Shown here: piece after piece, positions 30,521 to 36,626 of the stretch
Numbering within the stretch: position 1 is the stretch's first letter
Layout of the letters: each line of letters begins with the position of its first letter
DNA from: JAHBVH01 sp034437715
GTDB taxonomy: Bacteria; Chloroflexota; Anaerolineae; Caldilineales; Caldilineaceae
Direction: 5' to 3'
Length of the DNA: 36,626 bases
NCBI GenBank assembly: GCA_034437715.1
Contig: DAOTTR010000258.1
Location: 1 to 36,626, forward strand
Notes under the pieces: generated by a model
What the model was told of the DNA's origin: nothing
The model's database searches: none
Seen by the model: only the letters and a program-made list of their open reading frames with translations
Position numbers and translations under genes: made by a program

Positions 30521-32236
30521 ATGTTTAGTTTACGCGAACATCAACTCCAAGCGCTGGCAGCGGCCTTGGGTAAAACGCACGGTGGCACGCTCACCGCAGT
30601 CATTCCCCCCGGCGGCGGCAAAACGATTTTGGCGTTGTCGGTGCTTGATGCGTTGTATAAGGCGCGCCGGATCGATGCTGCCGTCGTATTTACGCCGCGC
30701 CTGGGGCTCTGTTCACAATTTGAGCTGGACTGGAAAGCGGTGCGCAATCATTTTCAGCCGGGCGCCATGGGCGTGATCGTCCACCGTGAAAATGTAGCCC
30801 TTGCCAGCTTGCGCGGCTTTGGCTATGTATCCAGCTATCAATCGCTCTGTGCTGATCCCGAAGCCCATCAACGCTTTGCGCGCCGCTATCATGGTCGCCT
30901 GGCGATTGTCTGCGATGAAGCCCATTATCTGGGCGAGAAGCTCTATGGCAGTGGCGACACAACCCAAGCCGCCAAGTTTCTGGCACAGCTTGTCGAACAT
31001 GCCGCCTTCAAACTTGTGATGACTGGCACGCCCTACCGTTCTGACGACAATCCGATTATCTTCGCCGACTATAGCGAGCAAGGGCACATTCTGGCCGATG
31101 TCGAGCTGACCTATGGTGACGGTGTGGCCCAGGGCTTTCTGCGCCCGCTGGATGCAACACTCTTTGATGGCAAGCTCTACCAGACACGCCGCCGCCAAGC
31201 GGATGGCCGCGCCCGGTATGTCACCGAAGAGATCGAGTTGCGCTACACGGCACAACAGTTGACCAAGGTCGCTACGGATCCCCAATTTTGGGAGCTAGCG
31301 GCGCGCCATGCTTTTGAAAAGGTGAAAGAATTACAAGAACTGTGGCCGCGCTACTGTGGCATTGCGGGGTGCGCCAATCAAGAACATGCGCGCCAGGTGC
31401 TAGAATATTTGCAATCGCTGGGGGCACGCTGCCTGTTGGCCGTTTCGGACGACAGCAACGCCCACGCCAATTTGCGCCTCTTTAAGAATGGTGGCTGGGA
31501 TATGCTGGTGACGGTGGGCATGGCGCATGTCGGCTATGATTATAAACCAATCGCCGTCGCGGCCGTGCTCAATGGTATTCGCGAATTCAACTGGCTCGAT
31601 CAATTCACCATGCGCGCCGGCCGGATGCTGCCCAACCGGCCCAAGGAAGAGCAGACAGCCTGGATCTTTGGCATCAACGACCGCGCCATGCGCCAATATG
31701 TCACCGCCAAGCGTGTCGAAGCGACCCGTGCCATCAAAGTTGTTGAAGAGCTAGAGGGTCCAAAAACTGACGGTGCAGGGTTCGGCGTGGGCGATGGACC
31801 ACGGCTGCACTATAACGGCGTCAGCTTGGAAGGTATTGCAGGGCTGGGCTTCGGACACAATGGTTATTCCGTCATGTTGGAGGATGCGGCCACAGCAGCG
31901 CCACTGGTTGACGCCGACGAGTTTGAGCAAGTTACCGAAAAAGAGAAGCGCGAACAACTGCGTCGCCGTCGCCAGGGGCTGGTCAGCCAATATGTGGGCA
32001 AGTTTCATGGGCAAGTCAATGGCGATACGATCCGCCAGGTCAATGCGCTGCTGCTGCAACGCTTTGGCAAACCTGTAAATCAATGCACGCCAGAGGAATT
32101 GATGCGCCAGATCGCGTGGCTGGAGGAAAAAGTGGGCGTGCCAGCGGAGCAGGAGAAATCAGCCAGCCAGTCAGAAAATAGTCAAGCAGATGTTCAAGTA
32201 GATGATGATGAATGGGTACAGTCGGGCTTGTTTTAG
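30521..32236 (+). CDS. Superfamily 2 DEAD/DEAH-box helicase
   Basis: This ATP-dependent nucleic-acid helicase or translocase has 571 aa from the ATG at 30521; an in-frame start at 30479 would overlap the PIG-L gene by 34 nt. The Q-like N-terminus SLREHQLQAL leads to Walker A IPPGGGKT (28-35), Walker B CDEAH (131-135) and the motif III region TGTPYRSDD. The second RecA domain has VTVGMAHVGYDYKPI and the motif VI-like QFTMRAGRMLPNRP, as in helicases of type I/III restriction systems and phages. The C-terminal 150 residues are charged and of unknown role, ending in an acidic tail. No nuclease or methylase partner is adjacent; a HicAB pair follows. Confidence 0.85.
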   Translation: MFSLREHQLQALAAALGKTHGGTLTAVIPPGGGKTILALSVLDALYKARRIDAAVVFTPRLGLCSQFELDWKAVRNHFQPGAMGVIVHRENVALASLRGFGYVSSYQSLCADPEAHQRFARRYHGRLAIVCDEAHYLGEKLYGSGDTTQAAKFLAQLVEHAAFKLVMTGTPYRSDDNPIIFADYSEQGHILADVELTYGDGVAQGFLRPLDATLFDGKLYQTRRRQADGRARYVTEEIELRYTAQQLTKVATDPQFWELAARHAFEKVKELQELWPRYCGIAGCANQEHARQVLEYLQSLGARCLLAVSDDSNAHANLRLFKNGGWDMLVTVGMAHVGYDYKPIAVAAVLNGIREFNWLDQFTMRAGRMLPNRPKEEQTAWIFGINDRAMRQYVTAKRVEATRAIKVVEELEGPKTDGAGFGVGDGPRLHYNGVSLEGIAGLGFGHNGYSVMLEDAATAAPLVDADEFEQVTEKEKREQLRRRRQGLVSQYVGKFHGQVNGDTIRQVNALLLQRFGKPVNQCTPEELMRQIAWLEEKVGVPAEQEKSASQSENSQADVQVDDDEWVQSGLF

Positions 32237-32255
32237 TTTTCAGTTGATTGGCTAC

Positions 32256-32285
32256 TTGACATAGTACTACATCTAGTACTAAAAT
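32256..32285 (+). promoter_or_regulatory. hicAB promoter with double palindromic operator
   Basis: A consensus TTGACA at 32256-32261 and TAAAAT at 32280-32285 are 18 bp apart. Between and over them lie two copies of the 8-bp palindrome TAGTACTA (32262-32269 and 32274-32281), 12 bp centre to centre. This is the expected layout for autorepression by a ribbon-helix-helix HicB antitoxin. Confidence 0.75.
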
Positions 32286-32308
32286 GACGAAAAGTTGATG
32301 TATTTCTC

Positions 32309-32542
32309 ATGACGAAACGCGAAAAGCAGTTAAAACAGTTACGTGATAACCCAAAGAATATCCGTTTGGAGGATCTTGACGCGCTACTGCTGGGTCTTGG
32401 CTTTATAAAGCGTCAACGCGGTACAAGTCATGCAGTATACACATTAGGCGTTCACCGGATCACAGTGCCACACCGCAAACCATTCATCAAACCAGTGTAT
32501 GTAAAGATGGTGCTTGCGGTATTGGATCAACTGGAAGGATAG
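32309..32542 (+). CDS. hicA: HicA-family mRNA interferase toxin
   Basis: This is a small double-stranded-RNA-binding-like ribonuclease, the toxin of a type II system that cuts mRNA and is neutralised by HicB. The 77-aa product shows the HicA pattern of a GFxxxRQRGTSH segment with catalytic His41, then ITVPHRKPFIK at 51-61, and a final helix. It is slightly longer than the usual 60-70 aa. Its gene precedes hicB by 6 nt. An aborted reading frame starting with the same ATGACGAAA lies 25 nt upstream (32284) and stops after four codons. There is no strong ribosome-binding site. Confidence 0.85.
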   Translation: MTKREKQLKQLRDNPKNIRLEDLDALLLGLGFIKRQRGTSHAVYTLGVHRITVPHRKPFIKPVYVKMVLAVLDQLEG

Positions 32543-32548
32543 CTGCGC

Positions 32549-32953
32549 ATGAGTCAGAATCATACAATAACCAGCCGCACCATTGAAGCGTATATAGCGC
32601 TGCCATATACCATTGAAGTTCACAAGGACGACAGCGATGGTGATACCGCCTATGTGGCGCGGGTTGTTGAGTTACCTGGTTGCATGACGCAAGCAGATAC
32701 CTTTGAAGAAGTAGAGGAAATGGTGCAGGATGCCATGCGCGCCTGGATTGAGAGCGCGATCGAGGATGGCGTGTCGATACCAGAACCGCGCAAAGCCGAA
32801 GACTATAGTGGAAAATTTGTTGTGCGCGTGCCGCGCTCGCTGCATCGTCAATTAGCAATAGCAGCCGAGCGTGATGGTGTAAGTCTCAATGCCTATGTCA
32901 GTACGACACTGGCACAAGCAGTCGGTGCTTCCGTGGCAGGTCAAGCCGCCTGA
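32549..32953 (+). CDS. hicB: HicB-family antitoxin
   Basis: This 134-aa antitoxin has the HicB N-terminal RNase H-like partial fold (about 14-75: YTIEVHKDDSDGDTAYVARVVELPGCMTQADTFEEVEEMV). A C-terminal ribbon-helix-helix DNA-binding domain follows (about 88-128: GKFVVRVPRSLHRQLAIAAERDGVSLNAYV). It binds HicA and probably represses the operon at the paired TAGTACTA sites. A GGAAGGA stretch at the end of hicA serves as its ribosome-binding site. It is followed by a strong terminator shared with the convergent gene. Confidence 0.88.
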   Translation: MSQNHTITSRTIEAYIALPYTIEVHKDDSDGDTAYVARVVELPGCMTQADTFEEVEEMVQDAMRAWIESAIEDGVSIPEPRKAEDYSGKFVVRVPRSLHRQLAIAAERDGVSLNAYVSTTLAQAVGASVAGQAA

Positions 32954-33026
32954 GACTTTATTTCATATCAATTTCTGCTGGCAGCCCATCTCACTGGCAG
33001 CACTTTATTTTACACGTCTCACACCT

Positions 33027-33068
33027 AAAAAAAGGAGGACGGCTTTCCAGAAGCCGCCCTCCTTTTTT
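33027..33068. terminator. Bidirectional Rho-independent terminator
   Basis: A-run, AGGAGG and CGGCTT pair with AAGCCG, CCTCCT and a T-run (33027-33045 with 33051-33068, one A-C mismatch in the stem, 5-nt loop). Poly-T follows the stem in both directions. It separates hicB from the convergent NTF2-like gene and touches the latter's stop codon. Confidence 0.92.
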
Positions 33069-33418
33069 CAACCGGCAACCTGCCGCCGGATGAATGAAGA
33101 ACGCCAGATCAAGCCGTCGCGCAGTTCGTGAATTACAATGGCTTCAATCGTAATCCCGCCATCGAATCCGCTGATAAGTTCCCGATCCACGACGACATTG
33201 TCATTGACCATCCGCACTTGGACAGTCATGTGCAGATTGGGGTTTTCGGCAAAGCGTTTACGATAGAGTTCACGCGTCGCAGCAATACCGCTGCTTAAAA
33301 TCTCATCCGTTTCATAGAGCCGGGTCACAATATTCGGTGCCATAAAGCTGCAAAAGGCATCGGCATCGCGCTGGTTATAGGCTTCCATTTGGCGTTGGAC
33401 AATGCCTTGCGCATCCAT
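33068..33418 (-). CDS. NTF2-like / SnoaL-type domain protein
   Basis: This small cone-fold protein of 116 aa begins with the family pattern VQRQMEAYNQRDADAFCSFMAPNI, an N-terminal helix pair then the first strand. The rest forms the curved sheet, with a conserved-looking IHELRDGLIWRSSFIR at the C-terminus. It belongs to the steroid isomerase-like, nuclear transport factor 2-like group, whose members include isomerases, hydratases and non-enzymatic binding proteins; the function here is unknown. The ATG at 33418 or a TTG at 33421 could be the start; AAAGGA is 10-13 nt upstream. The neighbouring lipoprotein gene ends 27 nt upstream on the same strand. Confidence 0.8.
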   Translation of the reverse strand: MDAQGIVQRQMEAYNQRDADAFCSFMAPNIVTRLYETDEILSSGIAATRELYRKRFAENPNLHMTVQVRMVNDNVVVDRELISGFDGGITIEAIVIHELRDGLIWRSSFIRRQVAG

Positions 33419-33447
33419 CAAGCGTGTTTCGTCCTTTACTTTTGCGT

Positions 33448-34293
33448 TTATTCGAGCGGGCTCAGCCAGCGCGTCGTGCCATCGCTATCGGCTGCCCACC
33501 CTTCGATTTGCCCGTCATCCGAGCGAATGCGATACCAGGTAAAGCCACCGGCTGATTGCGGCCCGTCGAGCACAGTGAATTGTTGGCCAGGGTTGACACG
33601 CAAGAGTAACGGCGCATCGGGGCCAGGTAGGGCACGAATGCTCAGTTGGATGCTCACAGTAACCCGGTCATTGAGACGCGGCGCGCGATCCACGGCTTGT
33701 GCTTCCCCAATTTGTGGGCTAAGCCATTCGGTTTCGCTATCACCATCCGCCACCCAACCCACATTGCCTTGTCCATCATCGACCCGCCACCACGTATAAT
33801 TTTCGGCGCTCACTGGCCCTTCTGTCACGGTGACGCGTACGCCCGTAGCCAGTTGCAGCAACAACGTTGCACTCGACGTTGGATCAGTCCGCATATTCAA
33901 ACCAGCAGGTGCTGTCACGCGTGCCGGCTGACCCGCTTGTAATGCCGTGCCCGGTGCAGGTGTTGCGGTAAAGATCGCGGTGGGTGCTGGAACGGGTGTA
34001 TTGGTGGGCAGCAGTGGAGCCTGGGTCACTTGGGGTACAGGTTGTGTCCCGGCTTCTTGATTGCCAGCATCAGCAGTGGCCGCATCGGTGGAGGAGAAGA
34101 AAGGCTCGGACGTACTGACGGTTGGCGTTGGCGGTGTTACGCGCGGGGCAAAGCTACCACAGGCCAGGGCCGGCAAAAGCCAGAGCAGGGATATCGCCAC
34201 GAATAGCCGCAACCCACCCTTGCTCGTTGCGTGAGTGGTATTGAATTGACTTCGGCTCAGACGATGAATCAAACGATTGTAATTATTTTTCAT
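33448..34293 (-). CDS. SH3b-domain lipoprotein
   Basis: This is a 281-aa surface lipoprotein: positively charged N-region, hydrophobic stretch (about 28-41) and lipobox LPALAC with Cys45. A Pro/Thr-rich linker follows (about 50-120), then two bacterial SH3-like domains (about 124-192 and 207-281). Each has the LNMRTDPTSS / LSIRALPGPDAP pattern followed by GxxFTVLDGP and YRIRSDDGQIEGWAA. Such domains bind cell-wall or surface polymers in envelope proteins; there is no catalytic domain. The N-region before the signal is unusually long (27 residues). An extended -10 element lies only 8 nt before the ATG, so the mRNA may be almost leaderless. Confidence 0.88.
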   Translation of the reverse strand: MKNNYNRLIHRLSRSQFNTTHATSKGGLRLFVAISLLWLLPALACGSFAPRVTPPTPTVSTSEPFFSSTDAATADAGNQEAGTQPVPQVTQAPLLPTNTPVPAPTAIFTATPAPGTALQAGQPARVTAPAGLNMRTDPTSSATLLLQLATGVRVTVTEGPVSAENYTWWRVDDGQGNVGWVADGDSETEWLSPQIGEAQAVDRAPRLNDRVTVSIQLSIRALPGPDAPLLLRVNPGQQFTVLDGPQSAGGFTWYRIRSDDGQIEGWAADSDGTTRWLSPLE

Positions 34294-34301
34294 GGGCGCA
34301 A

Positions 34302-34310
34302 ATTATAGCA
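34302..34310 (-). promoter_or_regulatory. Extended -10 promoter directly upstream of an ATG
   Basis: On the minus strand TGCTATAAT (34310-34302) is a consensus extended -10, with no recognisable -35. Only 8 nt separate it from the ATG at 34293, so transcription would begin within a few bases of the start codon. Confidence 0.5.
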
Positions 34311-34401
34311 GACATTGTCGATTCAGCGTATTACAAACGACTTACACAAACGGTAAGGCACAACAGAGCATAAGACACAACGGATAGATATGGTCACATT
34401 T

Positions 34402-35994
34402 CTATAGCGTTGCCGTGCATAGCCAGAGAATATCATCCCACGCGTTGATCATTTCCGCTAGTTCTGCCGGCACAGGTTCATCGGTGCCCAACGCCATAAT
34501 CGCTTCGGTGCGCGGGGCACGCCGCCCCACATGCATAAAGCTGATGTTGATGTCCGCCTGGCCCAGGGTTGTGCCCACGCGGCCAATGATACCCGGTCGA
34601 TCGGTGTGCGAGGTCAGGAAGACATTGCCTTCTGCCGGAAAATCGATCCACTGCTCATTAATCGCCACGATGTGCGGCCCACCTTGCAGAATGGCACCGC
34701 TAACCTGCCATTTGGGCTCGGCTTTGGTGCTGACAGTCAGCATGGTTTCATAGGGGCGATCATGTTGGTGCTTCTTAATTTCGATCAGGTTGACGCCGCG
34801 CCGTTCCGCCACAAGCGCCGCGTTGACCAGGTTCACGCGCACCTGCACAACATCACCCAGCAAGCCTTTGATCACCGCAGCTGTAATGTAGGCCAAGTCA
34901 TAATTTGCCAGCGTACCATAAGCAGCGACCTCGACATCGCCAATTGGCTGGGCCCCCAGTTGGCGCAGAAAATGGCCCAGGCGCTCGGCCAGGCTGATAT
35001 AGGGAATCAAGACTTCCAGATCTTTGGGCGGAATGATCGGCGCATTCACCGCATAGCGCGCCGGTCGATCGGCCAGCACATCCAGTACTTGGAGTGCCAC
35101 ATCTTCGGCCACCTGTTCTTGCGCCTCGACGGTACTGGCACCCAGGTGTGGTGTCAAAATGATCTTGTCCGAGGTACGCAGTGGGCTATCGGTGGCCAGC
35201 GGTTCGGCCTCAAATACGTCCAAAGCGGCCCCGGCAATATGCCCGTTGTTGATCGCTTCAACCAGCGCCGCTTCATCTAACACACCCCCGCGTGCAACAT
35301 TGAGAATGCGTGCGCCCTGCTTCATGCTGGCCAATTGTTCGCGCCCGATTAGATTTTGAGTCTGGGCGGTCAGCGGCACATGAATGGTGAGGAAATCGGC
35401 TTGGGCCAAAACACCATCCAAATCGAGCAACGTCACACCACGTTGGGCCGCATAGTCGGCGGTCACATAGGGATCGTAACCCACCACACGCATACCCAAT
35501 CCCTGGGCGCGGCGCACAACTTCTTGGGCAACCCGCCCCATGCCCACGGTGCCCAGCACCTTGTCGCGCACTTCCACGCCCACAAATTTATTGCGTTTCC
35601 ACGTCCCGGCGCGCACATGGGCATCGGCTTGGGGAATCAGGCGCGCCATGGACATTAACAGAGCGATGGTATGTTCAGCCGCGGCCACAGTGTTGCCTGT
35701 GGGTGCATTGACCACAATCACCCCGGCTTGGGTCGCGGCATCGACATCAATGTTGTCCACGCCGACGCCGGCGCGCCCGACCACGCGCAAACGCTTGCCC
35801 GCCCGGATCACCTCCGCCGTCACAAGCGTGCTGCTGCGCACCAGCAGGGCATCATAATCAGCGATCACCGCGATCAACTGCTCGGGGGTCAAATCGGTGC
35901 GCACATCCACCTCTACATTGGCGGCTTGACGCAGCGGGGCCAGGCCAACATCGGCCAGCGCATCACTAACCAGAATTTTCAAGGGTTCACTCAT
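34402..35994 (-). CDS. serA: D-3-phosphoglycerate dehydrogenase
   Basis: This enzyme catalyses the first step of serine synthesis: 3-phosphoglycerate plus NAD+ to 3-phosphohydroxypyruvate. At 530 aa it is the long type with an extra substrate-binding (ASB) domain. The NAD motif GTVGMG is at 148-153. The catalytic triad is Arg235 (NVARGG), Glu264 (FEAEP) and His283 (TPHLGAST). The ASB domain runs from about 315 to 450. A C-terminal ACT domain begins at about 455 with RPGIIGRVGTTLGQADINI and could bind serine for feedback control. No other serine-pathway gene is nearby. The ATG at 35994 has a weak ribosome-binding site. Confidence 0.96.
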   Translation of the reverse strand: MSEPLKILVSDALADVGLAPLRQAANVEVDVRTDLTPEQLIAVIADYDALLVRSSTLVTAEVIRAGKRLRVVGRAGVGVDNIDVDAATQAGVIVVNAPTGNTVAAAEHTIALLMSMARLIPQADAHVRAGTWKRNKFVGVEVRDKVLGTVGMGRVAQEVVRRAQGLGMRVVGYDPYVTADYAAQRGVTLLDLDGVLAQADFLTIHVPLTAQTQNLIGREQLASMKQGARILNVARGGVLDEAALVEAINNGHIAGAALDVFEAEPLATDSPLRTSDKIILTPHLGASTVEAQEQVAEDVALQVLDVLADRPARYAVNAPIIPPKDLEVLIPYISLAERLGHFLRQLGAQPIGDVEVAAYGTLANYDLAYITAAVIKGLLGDVVQVRVNLVNAALVAERRGVNLIEIKKHQHDRPYETMLTVSTKAEPKWQVSGAILQGGPHIVAINEQWIDFPAEGNVFLTSHTDRPGIIGRVGTTLGQADINISFMHVGRRAPRTEAIMALGTDEPVPAELAEMINAWDDILWLCTATL

Positions 35995-36041
35995 AACGGT
36001 TGCACTATCTATTGATACCTTATCATGATTTTGATGATTAA

Positions 36042-36626
36042 TTACATGGTCTGTGGCGCGCTGACGCCGATCAGGTGGAGCACCTTTGCCAACACAATGC
36101 GGCTGGCATCGCTCAGGGCCAACCGAGCGCGGCTGAGTTCAGGCTCGGTGCTATCGACGACGCGACAATCGCGATAGAAGCCATTAAACGTTTTGGCAAG
36201 CTCAATCGCGTAATAAGTCAGGTTGTGGGGCGAAAGCTTGTCAACTGCCAATTCAATCTCTTCTTCTAATTCGAGCAGTTTGCGGATTAGCGCCAACTCG
36301 GAGGGGTGGGTCAGCCGTTGCAGCGTTTGCGCATCCACTTGGGCCAACGTTGTTGGATCGATGCCCTCGCCCGCCGCTTTCACCAAGATCGAGCAAATGC
36401 GCGCATGGCTATATTGGACATAATAAACTGGATTCTCATTGGTTTGCGCCACCGCCAAATCCAGATCAAATTCAATCGTACTCTCTGGGCTGCGGGTGAG
36501 CAAGTTGAAGCGGACCGCATCGGCACCCACTTCATCGACGATCTCATCGATGGTAATGAGATTGCCGGCGCGCTTGCTTAATTTGACTTCCTTGCCATTG
36601 CGCACCAATTTCACGAGATCGTACAG
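36042..36626 (-). CDS. argS: Arginyl-tRNA synthetase, C-terminal part (cut by window edge)
   Basis: This class I aminoacyl-tRNA synthetase attaches arginine to tRNA-Arg. Only the last 194 or so codons are present; the frame stays open to 36626 and the N-terminal Rossmann fold and HIGH motif lie outside. The KMSKS-like signature reads KLSKRAG, as in many ArgRS. It is followed by the catalytic-domain end (DAVRFNLLTRSPES) and the DALR anticodon-binding domain, with YYVQYSHARICSI, KTFNGFYRDCRV and the terminal VLHLIGVSAPQTM. The apparent Met at 36614 is an internal GTG, not the start. It lies 47 nt upstream of serA on the same strand. Confidence 0.93.
   Translation of the reverse strand: MYDLVKLVRNGKEVKLSKRAGNLITIDEIVDEVGADAVRFNLLTRSPESTIEFDLDLAVAQTNENPVYYVQYSHARICSILVKAAGEGIDPTTLAQVDAQTLQRLTHPSELALIRKLLELEEEIELAVDKLSPHNLTYYAIELAKTFNGFYRDCRVVDSTEPELSRARLALSDASRIVLAKVLHLIGVSAPQTM

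Noticed and set aside
30871..31285. Long frames antisense to the helicase gene
   Set aside because: These are codon-bias shadows of a gene with clear Walker A, DEAH and motif VI.
32284..32298. Four-codon frame starting ATGACGAAA upstream of hicA, as a leader peptide
   Set aside because: It is too short and has no ribosome-binding site; more likely a small duplication of the hicA start.
1..36626. tRNA or rRNA genes, including tRNA-Sec near selB
   Set aside because: Scanning intergenic gaps for T-loop-like GGTTCRA patterns with paired stems gave nothing convincing; this was by eye, so a tRNA-finding program would be decisive.

Overview
The window looks like chromosomal DNA of a free-living, moderately GC-rich bacterium, most likely a Chloroflexota member of the Anaerolineae/Caldilineae type. 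The lineage call is an inference. It rests on lipoproteins and a kinase with long Pro/Thr-rich linkers, a TolB-like propeller fused to a membrane kinase, lipobox signal peptides, and a mix of housekeeping and short accessory genes with many palindromic intergenic repeats. Thirty protein genes are called, 29 complete and one (argS) cut by the right edge. I see no rRNA, tRNA, CRISPR array, transposase or phage gene.

Layout: 474-1655 glycine C-acetyltransferase (-); 2028-4844 hflX and citrate synthase (+); 4893-6848 selB (-), separated from citrate synthase by a shared terminator hairpin; 7371-8693 an unrecognised coiled-coil protein (-). 9316-12906 is a tight + strand operon of two GT4 glycosyltransferases and a Gfo/Idh/MocA oxidoreductase (surface glycan). 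13118-16063 holds a transmembrane Ser/Thr kinase-like protein with a mutated catalytic loop and a lipoprotein cytochrome c. 16431-20407 is a peptide/nickel-type ABC importer (binding protein, two permeases, no ATPases). 21209-22507 is a WecE-type sugar aminotransferase. 22612-24254 has two HtrA-like proteases without signal peptides; 24501-25731 has a LuxR-type regulator with a degraded receiver, and dcd. 25773-27535 is a Zn/Mn-type ABC ATPase and permease with a candidate promoter and palindromic operator. 27821-29568 is a coupled class IV aminotransferase and CitE-like lyase pair; 29757-32236 a PIG-L deacetylase and an SF2 helicase; 32309-32953 a HicAB toxin-antitoxin pair with a clear promoter/operator; 33068-34293 an NTF2-like protein and an SH3b lipoprotein; 34402-36626 serA and argS.

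The most unusual content is intergenic. At least four families of short (about 75-190 bp), non-coding, terminal-inverted-repeat elements are present in two or three copies each. One family carries a 40-bp unit that differs in copy number between its two copies. One copy of it appears inserted inside a member of another family (7075-7347), and the other copy is flanked by a 6-bp direct repeat that includes the stop codon of the upstream gene. Another family (117 bp) shows a compensatory base-pair change in an internal hairpin. These look like MITE-like elements whose mobilising enzyme is not in the window. The protein-level highlight is the kinase at 13118-15469, whose HRDxKPxN loop reads HGNLNPNN.
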